From contig CP046106.1 in assembly GCA_013343275.1 (NCBI GenBank), positions 558,001 through 622,000 on the forward strand: a stretch of 64,000 nt of DNA, read 5' to 3'. A program made the position numbers and the translations under genes. Positions 16,247 through 25,444 of this stretch are shown here, in pieces. The notes under the pieces were generated by a model. It saw only the letters and a program-made list of their open reading frames with translations. It was not told the origin of the DNA and searched no databases. The stretch is from Candidatus Nanohaloarchaea archaeon (lineage in GTDB: Archaea > Nanohalarchaeota > Nanosalinia > Nanosalinales > Nanosalinaceae). Positions within the stretch are counted from its first letter, which is position 1, and every line of letters begins with the position of its first letter.

Positions 16247-17896
16247 TTATTCTTTCAGGTCATGTACCTTCTCTATATTGATTTCCAGGCCTGCAGCTGG
16301 ATATTTCAGGTCCCAGTTCTGCATTACCTTCTCTGAGAACTCGCCGATTATTCCTACCCTCTTGTCCTTGAAGTAGATTGCAGCCGACCGCGATTCCTTG
16401 AAGCAGCCGCGGTATTTTTCCTGTAAGTTGAATTCCAGGCCTAGGTCTCTTTCAAGAGTCTGCAGTACTGCTCTTGCGTCTGTATAGTCTTTTTCGTTGC
16501 CTGTTGCTATGTAGGCTAGTTTTTTCTGGTTAGAGGCTCCTGTACTGGAGCTATCGAGCTGTACTACATCTGCTACTTCGAAGAATTCCTGTGGGTAGCT
16601 GTGGTGTCTGTTGTCGTGCAGTGTCTGGAATAGTGAGGGTAGCAGCCAGTTTCTGACTACTTCCTGTTCTCTTCCTGCCGCGTTCGCTACCTCTGCTACA
16701 TCGTCTTCTTCAACCTCCATCCTGTCGAAGATTTTCTCTTTGCTGGACAGGTAGTACGTGTTGGTCTCAAGTGCGCCAGCTCCAGCCATTACATCTCTGA
16801 TCCGATCCTCGAAGTCCTGAAGTGGTTTAATAGAAGCCATCTGATCGACATCCGGCACCTCAGGCTCTATATTGTCGTATCTGTGCGCTATGACTACATC
16901 TTCGATCAGATCATACTGATGCATGAGGTCCGTTCGATAACAGGGTATCTCTACCTTGATCTTGCCGTTATTCTTTTTCCGGATGCCGTACTTCATCATT
17001 TTCAAGCGCTCAACTACTTCTTCCATGGATAGATCGAGACCTGAAATCTCCCTGAAGTATTCAACATCCAGAGTCATCTCATCCGGTGAGAGATCAGGAA
17101 ACTCCTGTCCATCAACCATTACAGACTCTACCTGACCGCCTCTCTCTGCGAGAGCTGTGGAGAGAATATTCAGTGCCTTCAGTACCGTTTCACGATCTTT
17201 ACCCGTAACGTCGATAAATATATCCTGTGTCCCTGTATCAACCTCAGTCAACTGGTTGTTAATAATCGGCGGGAAACTGAGAACCTTCCCTTCACTATCT
17301 TCAATTATAGGATACTTTTCTTCATTCTCCAGAATCCAGGCATACTTCTGACCTTTCTCATGTTCATCTAGGATCTCTCCAAGCTGCATATGCCTATCGT
17401 ACTCCAGTGGCTTGAACGAGACCTTTTCCGGCTCTACAGCTTTGTAAGTAAATGGTTCCTCGACTGTAGACAGATCATGAAGGCCTATCGCCAGTTTATC
17501 TCTCCTGCGGCCCATAGTCTCGTGCATCTTCTCCTGTAGCTGTATCAAACCGTTAATTTTCTTCTCAGATAGGTCAAGTCCGCGGACAACAGCTCCTCCG
17601 ATGAAAGGCCTTACATCTTCGACCGATTCATCAACTTCTACCTCGACAAAGCCGTCATCTACGCTGTAATCTTTCCTACCTGTTTCTATGTCGAAGAATC
17701 CTCTGTATGCTCTGGCAAGGCCTTCTACTGAAAGCAGGTCGGGCCTGTTCGGATATGTTTCGACTTCGCAGACGTTGCCGTCGATGCGGTGCCAGTGCGC
17801 TCCAAGCATCGAACCCTCTTCAATCATTCTTTCGTTTTCGATCTCTTCTCCTACAAGTTCGTCGAACTCTCTCTTATCAACTTCAATATTTGGCAT
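16247..17896 (-). CDS. pheT: Phenylalanyl-tRNA synthetase beta subunit
   Basis: The ATG at 17896 overlaps the pheS stop by one base (TAATG), so I prefer it over the ATG ten codons upstream. The 549-residue protein is the archaeal short-form beta subunit. Marks include MPNIEVDKREFDELVG, VETYPNRPDLLSVEGLARA (B3/4 editing region follows), and the catalytic-like module with LLPSLFQTLHDNRHHSYPQEFFEVADVV. It works as an alpha2beta2 enzyme with PheS. Confidence 0.93.
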   Translation of the reverse strand: MPNIEVDKREFDELVGEEIENERMIEEGSMLGAHWHRIDGNVCEVETYPNRPDLLSVEGLARAYRGFFDIETGRKDYSVDDGFVEVEVDESVEDVRPFIGGAVVRGLDLSEKKINGLIQLQEKMHETMGRRRDKLAIGLHDLSTVEEPFTYKAVEPEKVSFKPLEYDRHMQLGEILDEHEKGQKYAWILENEEKYPIIEDSEGKVLSFPPIINNQLTEVDTGTQDIFIDVTGKDRETVLKALNILSTALAERGGQVESVMVDGQEFPDLSPDEMTLDVEYFREISGLDLSMEEVVERLKMMKYGIRKKNNGKIKVEIPCYRTDLMHQYDLIEDVVIAHRYDNIEPEVPDVDQMASIKPLQDFEDRIRDVMAGAGALETNTYYLSSKEKIFDRMEVEEDDVAEVANAAGREQEVVRNWLLPSLFQTLHDNRHHSYPQEFFEVADVVQLDSSSTGASNQKKLAYIATGNEKDYTDARAVLQTLERDLGLEFNLQEKYRGCFKESRSAAIYFKDKRVGIIGEFSEKVMQNWDLKYPAAGLEINIEKVHDLKE

Positions 17897-19299
17897 TATC
17901 GATCTCCTCCATTGCTTGGCCTCCATTTAGGAGTTTCCTCCAAGATTTCAATATCATTCCTATAAAGCTCTCGGATGTCCTGTATCTCTGCGGCTTTCAT
18001 AGCCACCCTTCCAAGACCTAGTCCCCATGCGAGAACAGTGGCCTCGAATCCTAGCATCGGTTTAACGACTTCCGGACGGAACAGGCCTGCTCCTCCGAGG
18101 CCCATCCATTCCTCTTCTTCGTCGTCCCATACCTGTACTTCTGTGCTCATCTCGGTGTAAGGATAGTAGGAAGGAATGAGGCGGAACTCTTCGTAACCCA
18201 TTTTCTCGAAGAACTCACTGAGGTATCCTTTCAGATGTGTGTAGTTGAGGTCCTCGCCGACTACGATTCCATCTAGCTGTATAAACCCGGGAAGATGGGT
18301 GCGGTCAACTGTTTCGTTCCTGAAATTGCGGCCAATTACAAACAGTTTCTTCGGTAGTTCCTCCTCATTGATATCGATTTCATGCAGTCTTCTTGCGCTG
18401 ACAGCTGTAGTATGTGTTCTAAGCACGTTTCTCGAGGCCTCATCCTCGCTCCAGTCATAGCCCCATCCTCTGCTTCCGGTTGTCCAGCCATCTTCATGCG
18501 TCTCCTTAACGTGCTGCACTTTTTCGCCGTACTCGGAGAGATCGGTCTCTGCCGGAGTCTCCATAAAGAATGTATCGTGCAGGTCACGGGCCGGATGGTC
18601 CTGAGCAGTGTAAAGTGCATCGAAGTTCAGGAAGCTTGGAACCACGAAGTCTCCGGTCATCTGCTGGAATCCCATCTCGACGAATTTTTCTCTCGCAAAT
18701 CCGAGAATTTCCTTGTAGAAATGCTTTTTACCTATCCGTGGCGTCTGGACCCGAGCCTCGACATTAAAGTCTTCTTCAACCTCTTCTACATCCAGATCTT
18801 CGCCTTTCTCAGTAAGAACAAGTATTCTCGTTACCTCAGTATCTATATCGACAAGGCCTCTGTCCTCGTCTTTCTGCATGAAATCTTTCTCATTTAGCCG
18901 AGTCTTGAGTTTGTCTTCTTCCAGTGCTTCTTTCCCTTTGTCTGTAAGTGCTACTGATCCTCCTTCTATCTCTATCCAGTCCTTCTGCCGGGCCTTCCCC
19001 AGCGCTACGTCCAGGTTGAGGTCCTGAAGATTGGCGAGGGATTTGTCTCCTTCGTCTACTCTTTCAATCAGTTTGTGTTCTGGAGATCCTTTTGCTGCTA
19101 CTTCTTTCCCTGTCTCTGTCAGGTATCGGGTTATTTCTTCCTCTTCTTCTACTTCTATCAGGCCTTTTTCCTGCAGTTCCATTGCTGAGCGGTTGACCAT
19201 TGACTGGTCGAATCCTTTCTTCTCCAACTCCTCTACTGTCTGCTTACCCTGTTTTTTCAGTTGTTCAAGTATATCTATGGCCTGAGTTGAGAGTCTCAC
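17896..19299 (-). CDS. pheS: Phenylalanyl-tRNA synthetase alpha subunit
   Basis: The 467-residue protein begins with a GTG 20-30 bases after a TATA box. An N-terminal winged-helix tRNA-binding region (~1-150) is followed by the class II catalytic core: FDALYTAQDHPARDLHDTFF (motif 1/2 region), WDDEEEEWMGLGGAGLFRPEV and AWGLGLGRVAM (motif 3). PheST translation is probably coupled through the one-base overlap. Confidence 0.93.
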   Translation of the reverse strand: MRLSTQAIDILEQLKKQGKQTVEELEKKGFDQSMVNRSAMELQEKGLIEVEEEEEITRYLTETGKEVAAKGSPEHKLIERVDEGDKSLANLQDLNLDVALGKARQKDWIEIEGGSVALTDKGKEALEEDKLKTRLNEKDFMQKDEDRGLVDIDTEVTRILVLTEKGEDLDVEEVEEDFNVEARVQTPRIGKKHFYKEILGFAREKFVEMGFQQMTGDFVVPSFLNFDALYTAQDHPARDLHDTFFMETPAETDLSEYGEKVQHVKETHEDGWTTGSRGWGYDWSEDEASRNVLRTHTTAVSARRLHEIDINEEELPKKLFVIGRNFRNETVDRTHLPGFIQLDGIVVGEDLNYTHLKGYLSEFFEKMGYEEFRLIPSYYPYTEMSTEVQVWDDEEEEWMGLGGAGLFRPEVVKPMLGFEATVLAWGLGLGRVAMKAAEIQDIRELYRNDIEILEETPKWRPSNGGDR

Positions 19300-19318
19300 A
19301 ACGCGGTTTTACTCAACG

Positions 19319-19330
19319 GAATCTTAAATA
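19319..19330 (-). promoter_or_regulatory. TATA box for pheST
   Basis: The stretch read as tctatttaag on the minus strand lies ~20-30 bases before the GTG at 19299. This supports a leaderless GTG start. Confidence 0.5.
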
Positions 19331-19338
19331 GATAATTT

Positions 19339-20091
19339 CTAGGCCGATTCCAGAACCGCTCCCAGAACTATAAACAGCACACCTGTCAGGAAGAGTTTTG
19401 TCAGGTCTTTCCAGGTGTCAAGGTCGAAATGTTCTCTGTACATCGCTGCCGACACCAGGCTTCCGCAGATACCTGCCACTACGAAACCTGCCATTTCAAG
19501 GGTTGCATGTGGAACATAGGCTACTGGTGATGGAGTCTTACCTGAACCCATAATCAGCTCTGCTATACCTTTGAGCTCTGAGACAAGCTGGGCGATGAAA
19601 ACTCCGAGAACAGAGGCATTCCAGGTAAGTATGAAAGCTCCTGCAGAACCTATAATCGCTGATACAGCGAATATCGAAAGATACAGCACCAGGTTATTAG
19701 ATAATACTACAAAGAAAATATCAGGTATTACCGCATTTCCTGCGAGGCCTAGCTGGGCGGCCTGTTCGCTGAAAACAGCAGTCTGCATAGCAAAGTCCTT
19801 GGTGAAGAACAGGCCTAGCGAGAGGAATGCTACGAACTCTCCCAGGAATAATGACCCATAAAACTCTATTTCATCGCTGTGAGGCCTTCCCCTATCTTCA
19901 TCATCAAGGAAGACCCTGGTCAATGGATATACGAGAGGTATAGATGCAAAAACTACAGAAAGAACAGATGTCTGGCCCGGAAAAACTATTTTAGCTACAG
20001 CAAATCCTGTTAAGCCAGATATAAGGCCTAGCAGGGCTACGAATAAAAGACTTCCCTGTTTCTCCTCCCTCAGAATAAGTTCCGGCAGCAT
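19339..20091 (-). CDS. SpoIIM-family (stage II sporulation M-like) membrane protein
   Basis: The 250-residue protein has about six TM helices and archaeal SpoIIM features: a soluble first loop, LSNNLVLYLSIFAVSAIIGSAG, LTWNASVLGVFIAQ, and YVPHATLEMAGFVVAG near the C-terminus. SpoIIM-type proteins are widespread in non-sporulating archaea; a role in membrane organisation is suspected but not established. A TATA-like gtttaaac lies ~26 bases before the start. Confidence 0.8.
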   Translation of the reverse strand: MLPELILREEKQGSLLFVALLGLISGLTGFAVAKIVFPGQTSVLSVVFASIPLVYPLTRVFLDDEDRGRPHSDEIEFYGSLFLGEFVAFLSLGLFFTKDFAMQTAVFSEQAAQLGLAGNAVIPDIFFVVLSNNLVLYLSIFAVSAIIGSAGAFILTWNASVLGVFIAQLVSELKGIAELIMGSGKTPSPVAYVPHATLEMAGFVVAGICGSLVSAAMYREHFDLDTWKDLTKLFLTGVLFIVLGAVLESA

Positions 20092-20134
20092 AAAGAAGAA
20101 ATGATGGTAGGTGGTTTAAACCGGTTTTCCAGAA

Positions 20135-21289
20135 CTATCTCTGGAGTTCTAGATCGATGTTTCTGTCCCACATTTCCTGGGCCAGTTCGCCGTCGTACAT
20201 CATCTGCTGCACCAGCTCATCTGCATTCTCCTTTCTCTCCTGGTGCTCCTGAAGGAACTCGTTCAACTCTTCTACCAGTATTTCCTTGATCTCGCCAGTC
20301 ATCATCTCGCCGGAGGAGTACTTCTCAGCGATCTCCCGGATTCTCTCATCGTCCTCCATCAAAAGGTTTCTCAACCACTGGAAAGAGGTATCAACTGCCA
20401 GATCAGCGCCTTCCTCACGGTGTTCTTCCAGAGTATCGCCTCCACCTGAGTAAGCATGCTTCTTGACCTTCTCCTCGACCTCTTCAGGGCTGTCATCCAG
20501 CATGATCGCGGTCTTCGGCTTCGAGGAACTCATCTTCCCCTCAGGCCCTGTCAACGCCGGGATAAACTTGGAGTGGATCGCCGCTGTCTTCTTGTGGCCG
20601 AACTTCTCGGCAATATCCCTCTGGATCCTCCAGTACGGATCCTGATCGATCGCAGCCGGGATAACGCACCGCTTGTCCTCGAAGAATGTCGGAATATTCT
20701 GTATAGCAGGCCAGAAATTCATTCCAATATTGGTCGAGCCTTCAAAGCCGAAAACGCTCTGGGCCTGTGAATTATTGATTTTTTCGGCAATCTTCACGAT
20801 TCCATCATACATGTGACCCATGTATTCTCTGTTTCGGAAGATGAATGTCTTGTCAGGATCAAAGCCAACAGCTGCGATCTCCCTGATATTATCCTCTGCG
20901 TACTTATCGATTTCCTCATCTGTTATATCGCGGTCCCAGTACTTCTCGTCGTCAGTAACCTGTATATACACGTTGACATCGAACTTCTCCTGAATCCACT
21001 TCGTGAAGTAGAAACTGATAATATGGCCTATATGCATCTTGCCGCTAGGCCCGATACCGGTATACAGGAAGAAGCCGTCTTCTTCCTCGTACTCATCAAG
21101 CGCCTTGTCAAGGCCTCTGTGGGAGTAGATGAAGTCTCTCTTCATGTAGAGGTTCTCATCTCCAGCCAGATCGAAGAATCTCTCCTTCAACTCCTCGTCG
21201 ATCTCCTCGGTTCCGAATTTATCTATTAGTCTATCGTAGTCTACCTGACCCTCCACATCGAAAGGCGTCACATCAAAATCCTCTGCCAT
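20135..21289 (-). CDS. trpS: Tryptophanyl-tRNA synthetase
   Basis: The 384-residue class I synthetase has a HIGH-type motif in GIGPSGKMHIGHIISF (~78-93) and a KMSKS-type motif in GPEGKMSSSKPKTAI (~252-266). The long N-terminal part and DDEKYWDRDIT match archaeal/eukaryotic TrpRS. An aggagg motif precedes the start by ~13 bases, and the M20 peptidase gene ends 16 bases upstream, so trpS is probably the third gene of an operon. Confidence 0.92.
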   Translation of the reverse strand: MAEDFDVTPFDVEGQVDYDRLIDKFGTEEIDEELKERFFDLAGDENLYMKRDFIYSHRGLDKALDEYEEEDGFFLYTGIGPSGKMHIGHIISFYFTKWIQEKFDVNVYIQVTDDEKYWDRDITDEEIDKYAEDNIREIAAVGFDPDKTFIFRNREYMGHMYDGIVKIAEKINNSQAQSVFGFEGSTNIGMNFWPAIQNIPTFFEDKRCVIPAAIDQDPYWRIQRDIAEKFGHKKTAAIHSKFIPALTGPEGKMSSSKPKTAIMLDDSPEEVEEKVKKHAYSGGGDTLEEHREEGADLAVDTSFQWLRNLLMEDDERIREIAEKYSSGEMMTGEIKEILVEELNEFLQEHQERKENADELVQQMMYDGELAQEMWDRNIDLELQR

Positions 21290-21305
21290 AGTTTTTATCG
21301 TCCTC

Positions 21306-22358
21306 CTAGTTAAGTTCTGATCGAAGAAAGCTTTTCAAGATTTCACAGTATGCTTCCAGGCTTTCAACCTCCACATACTCGTCTTCAGCGTGAAGATTGT
21401 AGCCTTCCGGGCCGAAACAGACCGCAGGAACACCTTTCTCGGTGAAGAACCTCATGTCGCTCGCAAAGTTCTCCCTCCTGAAATCAACCGTTTCTCCAGA
21501 AACTTCCTCAGCTGAAGTTTTCAGGGCCTGAGCTCCAGAATTTTCCTCCGAAGTCTCCAGCATCGGGGCCTCCGCCAGGACTTCGTACTCCAGGCCTCCC
21601 ATTTCTTCTAGATCTCTCAGAACTTCCTCCTTCGGGTACTGGTTTGAGTACCGGATATCTACCTGTAGAGAGGCCTTGTCAGGTATCTGGTTGACAGGTC
21701 CTTCAGCGGAGATATTGCCCAGGTTGATCGTGGTTCCAAACTCGGCCTCATGGTTAAATCCTGATCTGAACTCCATGTACTTTTTGAGGAGTTTTTCGGC
21801 CGCGTTCTCGCCTCTATCAGGTTTGGACGCGTGAGCGTTCTCCCCTGAGGCCTTTAACTCGAGCTGGAGAACCCCTTTCTGCTCTGTGACTATTGATGGG
21901 AAATGACCTGAGTCATCGGGCTCCGCTGAAATTACCAGTTCCGGTTCAATCCCTGTTTCTTCAGTTACGTGGCCTGTGCCGTTAAATCCTCCTCTTTCCT
22001 CGTCAGATGTAATTAGGATTCCTAGATTCTCGGCCTCAACTTTCTGGGCAGCTTCGATGATACAGGCAATCCCTGACTTCATGTCGGCTGTTCCTCGGCC
22101 GTAAATTCGGCCGTTACGCCTTTCTGGTCGGAAGAGCGAGTCTTTTGCATCTACCACATCGATATGGCCGTGGAGGAGAATTTGCGGTTCACCCCTCGTA
22201 GCCAGTAGAGATTTTTCTCCTTCCTCCTCGAATCTCTGTATATCAAAGTCTTCTGGCAGTTCTTTCTCAACCAGTTGAAGGCCTTTCTCTATTTCTCCTA
22301 GGTTTCCTTCTACCGTCCTGAGTTTTACCAGTTCTTCAGTCATTTCCTCTATATTCAT
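21306..22358 (-). CDS. M20-family peptidase/deacylase (ArgE/DapE-like)
   Basis: The 350-residue protein is a dizinc hydrolase. Ligand segments are LLHGHIDVVDA (His and adjacent Asp), GRGTADMKSGIACII (bridging Asp), SDEERGGFNGTGH (catalytic Glu pair) and ISAEPDD, with a distal His in GYNLHAEDEYV. A lid domain (~170-275) separates the two halves. Substrates in this family include N-acyl amino acids and small peptides; which one applies cannot be told. It overlaps the GNAT gene by 4 bases (ATGA). Confidence 0.85.
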   Translation of the reverse strand: MNIEEMTEELVKLRTVEGNLGEIEKGLQLVEKELPEDFDIQRFEEEGEKSLLATRGEPQILLHGHIDVVDAKDSLFRPERRNGRIYGRGTADMKSGIACIIEAAQKVEAENLGILITSDEERGGFNGTGHVTEETGIEPELVISAEPDDSGHFPSIVTEQKGVLQLELKASGENAHASKPDRGENAAEKLLKKYMEFRSGFNHEAEFGTTINLGNISAEGPVNQIPDKASLQVDIRYSNQYPKEEVLRDLEEMGGLEYEVLAEAPMLETSEENSGAQALKTSAEEVSGETVDFRRENFASDMRFFTEKGVPAVCFGPEGYNLHAEDEYVEVESLEAYCEILKSFLRSELN

Positions 22359-23083
22359 GCCATTCTCTCGCCTCCTTCAGTGAATTCGTAGTCGGACTTC
22401 CTGGCTGCTCTTCCCAGGCTGTGTGCGGCCTCCGATTCGCTGACCTCTCCTGCTACAACCAGGGCATCGCCATCCTCGAAGGACATGTTGAGGCCTTCTT
22501 CTCCATACATAAAGTCCTGGAAATCATCGTTCTCCGGTATGCTGGAGTACATTCCTCCATCGTAGATGTCTGCGTAGGCCTCTCTCATTACCGGGCCTTC
22601 CATTTCTTTGTCGACGTCGATCGCTTCTCCCAGATCCTGTACTTCTTCCAGCATCTCCTCTTCTTTTCCTGGCTGTGGGTATACTTCGAAGCAGTTGTCT
22701 GCGCAGGCGTACATGTTCGGGTTCTGCGTTCTATAGCCGAAAAGCTCGTCTCCCTCCGCCTCCTCCACCACTCCTCTGCTGAGTAGTGTACTGCCGACGC
22801 ATCTTCCCTGCAGGCTATCGTCAACCGCAAGACCTACCTCGTAGACAGTGTCGTCCATCCGGGATAGGCCTGAGAATGCTACGTACTCTCCGTCCTCGTC
22901 TTTTGCTGTGACGAGTGTAGGTACTCTGAGGTGGTCTCTTGCGTCCTGATCGGTTGGGACACCTTCCTTGGAGAAAGCGTTCTGCGCGACGTCAACAAGC
23001 TGTTGTTCGGCCTCGGAGTTGGCCTCTAGAAATTCTTCTGGATTTTGATGTACCTCTATCTCAAGGCTTCCAAAAACGTCCAC
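22355..23083 (-). CDS. GNAT-family N-acetyltransferase-like protein
   Basis: The 242-residue protein has a GNAT acetyl-CoA motif in YEVGLAVDDSLQGRCVGSTLLSRGV (read across ~82-106), with QGRCVGS as the Q/R-x-x-G-x-G/A loop. Residues ~115-242 are not obviously GNAT-like and include cysteines in YACADNCFEVYPQ. Overlap with the downstream M20 hydrolase suggests a joint role in acylation and deacylation of a small molecule, which is inference. Confidence 0.65.
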   Translation of the reverse strand: MDVFGSLEIEVHQNPEEFLEANSEAEQQLVDVAQNAFSKEGVPTDQDARDHLRVPTLVTAKDEDGEYVAFSGLSRMDDTVYEVGLAVDDSLQGRCVGSTLLSRGVVEEAEGDELFGYRTQNPNMYACADNCFEVYPQPGKEEEMLEEVQDLGEAIDVDKEMEGPVMREAYADIYDGGMYSSIPENDDFQDFMYGEEGLNMSFEDGDALVVAGEVSESEAAHSLGRAARKSDYEFTEGGERMA

Positions 23084-23400
23084 CCTGTTCTCGGGCTTCC
23101 GATGTCGAATAGTTTTCAGTCTGTTCCATAAGTCAAATCACGTAAGCAAAGATTGCCAGAAAAGCTTTAAATAGCTTACAGAGCTTCTACCTGGTTTTTA
23201 GAGATAGCTGAAGCTGTAGAGATAAGTTTAACCTGGAGTAATACTGGCAAAGCTAAAATAAAACGTATGTGGAGTTAAGGCCATGAGAAGTTCTTGATTG
23301 AGGAGATCTGTAGATAGCTGTGGCTCAGAGAATTATTTCTGTGCAGGAGGCCAAAAGCATCCACCTTTCTGAGCCATGTTGAGATGTTGAAGGTTCACTG
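23084..23400. other. 317-base gap with promoter-like signals and one micro-ORF
   Basis: No ordinary gene is visible. A strong TATA-like gctttaaatagc lies at about 23163-23174 and could drive the leftward GNAT operon or a rightward transcript. A 9-base inverted repeat (tggctcaga at 23321-23329, tctgagcca at 23368-23376) flanks the minus-strand micro-ORF described separately. Confidence 0.4.
23333..23377 (-). CDS. Micro-ORF, 14 residues, KGGCF motif (putative)
   Basis: On the minus strand an ATG begins MAQKGGCFWPPAQK and stop. A TATA-like attttaac (23400-23408) lies ~27 bases before the ATG, the spacing used by leaderless genes here. The core AAA-GGT-GGA-TG(C)-TTT matches the micro-ORF at 25445 codon for codon, apart from a synonymous TGC/TGT change. 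The ORF lies inside a 9-base inverted repeat, so a small structured RNA is the main alternative. Confidence 0.35.
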   Translation of the reverse strand: MAQKGGCFWPPAQK

Positions 23401-23408
23401 TTAAAATT
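23400..23408 (-). promoter_or_regulatory. TATA-like element before the 23377 micro-ORF
   Basis: The minus-strand attttaac overlaps the stop codon of the AstE/AspA-like gene and lies ~27 bases before the micro-ORF ATG. Position is the only evidence. Confidence 0.35.
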
Positions 23409-24159
23409 CTTTTCTCTGGGCCCGGTAGCCAAGCGTTCCATTGTATCCATTTGTTGACATGAGAACCGGGTAGAACGGTTTTTCAGCACTTAAACTCTCG
23501 TCTCCTCTGGTAGCGTAGACTTCACCTTCCTCCACTTTCTTGAAGTTCTCGGCCTGGAAGCTCCAGTCACCTTCTACCTTATCAAATACCTCGAATAACT
23601 GTGGACTTGATTTCCGGGCCTTACCGTCTATAACGTTCTGGGAAGCTAGGAAGTTTTTGATTACACCTAGCGCGTTTTCAACGGCCTGATCTGTTCCCTG
23701 GAATCCCGCCTCTACAACCACTCCTTCTACGTGTTCGTGAAGCTTCCCTTCTTTACCAGGGAAATGCGCTGCATTCTTTGCTCCTGTCGATGCAAGCATG
23801 TCCCGGATTTCGTCGTTCAGAGTTGAGCAGGTTGCGAAAGGTAGCGGATAGGAATGCGTAGTGTGTATGTCCAGAAGCTTTGTGCCTTCTACAGCATCGA
23901 TTATCTTCGAGGCCAACCTCTCCTCGTACCTCTCTGACTCAGGATCTCCAGGAAAGGATCTGTTCAGGTCTGACTCGAGAAATCTCTGACCTTCAAGAAG
24001 CGCTTTTTCGTTTCCGATCACAAACTGGACCGGTTTACGGAACTCTCTTTCCTCCGATAGAAACTTCTCGATCGCTTTCTTGCCTGCCGGCTCATCACCG
24101 TGAACCGAGCCCATTACAGTAAATTCAGGCTCTCCATCTCCTCTTCTCACTACCTTCAT
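23401..24159 (-). CDS. AstE/AspA-family zinc hydrolase (succinylglutamate desuccinylase/aspartoacylase type)
   Basis: The 252-residue protein has the M14-like zinc site of this family: GSVHGDEPAG (His and Glu ligands, ~17-26), DLNRSFPGDP (~64-73) and LLDIHTTHSYPLPF (His ligand, ~95-108), with VVVEAGFQG carrying the candidate catalytic Glu. These enzymes cleave N-acyl groups from amino acids or related compounds. It follows pgk by 40 bases on the same strand. The substrate cannot be predicted. Confidence 0.82.
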   Translation of the reverse strand: MKVVRRGDGEPEFTVMGSVHGDEPAGKKAIEKFLSEEREFRKPVQFVIGNEKALLEGQRFLESDLNRSFPGDPESERYEERLASKIIDAVEGTKLLDIHTTHSYPLPFATCSTLNDEIRDMLASTGAKNAAHFPGKEGKLHEHVEGVVVEAGFQGTDQAVENALGVIKNFLASQNVIDGKARKSSPQLFEVFDKVEGDWSFQAENFKKVEEGEVYATRGDESLSAEKPFYPVLMSTNGYNGTLGYRAQRKEF

Positions 24160-24199
24160 AAAAAGAAAATTCTTCGAAGGTAATTCAAAAAGATTTCAC

Positions 24200-25360
24200 C
24201 TATCTCAGGGCCTCTACGGCCGCCAGTTTCTCTCCACTCAGATACCTGACAAAGGCTCCTCCTGCTATAGAGACATGTGAGAAATCTTCCAGTTCGTAGT
24301 TAAATCTCTGTACAAGCGAGGACGTGTGGCCTCCTCCAAGAACAGTGTAGGCATCGGACTCTGCCATGGCCTTGACTATTTTCCGCGTTCCTTCCGGATG
24401 TTCTTCGAAAGCACCCATAGGCCCTTTCATAACTACGGATTCCGCATCCCTGATCTCTTCAGCAAATTTTTCTGCAGTTTCAGGGCCTATATCCCACGTC
24501 ATTTCGTCCGGTATTTCCTCTACCCTGTACTCTCCAGAATCCGTTCTGACGTCCTCCGGGAGCACTACCTTCTCGCTGTAGTTATTGATTACTCTCTCAA
24601 GTTCTCCTTTCTTTGAGTCAAGGCCGTGGTCTTCAATCCACTGCTTCTTCTCTCCCAGATCGTGGCCTTCTATAATGAGAGCGAGTTCTCCAGGAATTCC
24701 CCCCAGTAGGACTTTATCCACAGATTCTATCATTTCATCCAGTATACCGATCAGGTCGGAAGGTTTCTCCCCACCGAGAACAAGCACCCCGTTATCAAAC
24801 CTGTCTCTAACTTTTCCACAGCTCTCAAGCTCCTTCTCCATGACAGGGCCTGCGTAAGAATCCAGTTTCTTGGTAAACCCTACCATGGAGCCATGGCTCC
24901 TGTGAGCTGCGGAGAACGCATCATCGACGTAGAGATCAAATTCTGGTGCAATCCTTTTCACAAATATATCTTCGGCGTGTTGTTCTGCCGAGGCATTTCT
25001 GAGCTCCTCTGAAAGAAACCTTACATTCTCCAGCAGCGCTACACCTCCTTCATCCATGTCTTCAACAGCTTCAGCAAGTTCAGGCCCGAAGAAACCCGGA
25101 ATAAATTCTACTTCATTCCCGAGAGAATCAGATAGGATCTCTGAATGCTTTTTCAGCGACATGAAATCGTTTCTACCTGGTCGGCCCTGGTGAGCCATCA
25201 CCACTGTCTTCGCGCCTCTATCAGAAAGCTCCTCTACCGTCTCAAGGTACCTCTTGAATCTTACAGTTTTCTGTGGTTCGCCGTCCTCAATCGGAAGGTT
25301 TAGATCAGTTCTGAGAAGAACTTCCTGGCCCTGAATATCAATATCATCTATAGAGTTCAT
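24200..25360 (-). CDS. pgk: Phosphoglycerate kinase
   Basis: The ATG at 25360 gives 386 residues beginning MNSIDDIDIQGQEVLLRTDLN, which fits the family N-terminus; the frame extends 18 codons upstream with a poor match. Marks are RTDLNLP, AHQGRPG, the nucleotide-domain VLGGEKPSDLIG and the C-terminal TVLGGGHTSSLV. It transfers phosphate between 1,3-bisphosphoglycerate and ADP, reversibly. With ppsA, FBP aldolase and FBPase it fits a gluconeogenic or reversible lower glycolytic path. Confidence 0.9.
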   Translation of the reverse strand: MNSIDDIDIQGQEVLLRTDLNLPIEDGEPQKTVRFKRYLETVEELSDRGAKTVVMAHQGRPGRNDFMSLKKHSEILSDSLGNEVEFIPGFFGPELAEAVEDMDEGGVALLENVRFLSEELRNASAEQHAEDIFVKRIAPEFDLYVDDAFSAAHRSHGSMVGFTKKLDSYAGPVMEKELESCGKVRDRFDNGVLVLGGEKPSDLIGILDEMIESVDKVLLGGIPGELALIIEGHDLGEKKQWIEDHGLDSKKGELERVINNYSEKVVLPEDVRTDSGEYRVEEIPDEMTWDIGPETAEKFAEEIRDAESVVMKGPMGAFEEHPEGTRKIVKAMAESDAYTVLGGGHTSSLVQRFNYELEDFSHVSIAGGAFVRYLSGEKLAAVEALR

Positions 25361-25411
25361 GGCTGCTGTATTACGATGTAATACTTCCAGGTTTTTAACT
25401 TTTCCAAGCAG

Positions 25412-25420
25412 CATTTAAGA
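25412..25420 (+). promoter_or_regulatory. TATA-like element before the 25445 micro-ORF
   Basis: The element catttaaga lies 25-33 bases before the ATG at 25445, the usual leaderless spacing in this window. Confidence 0.4.
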
Positions 25421-25444
25421 TTCCGGTCAAAACTTCTCCATACA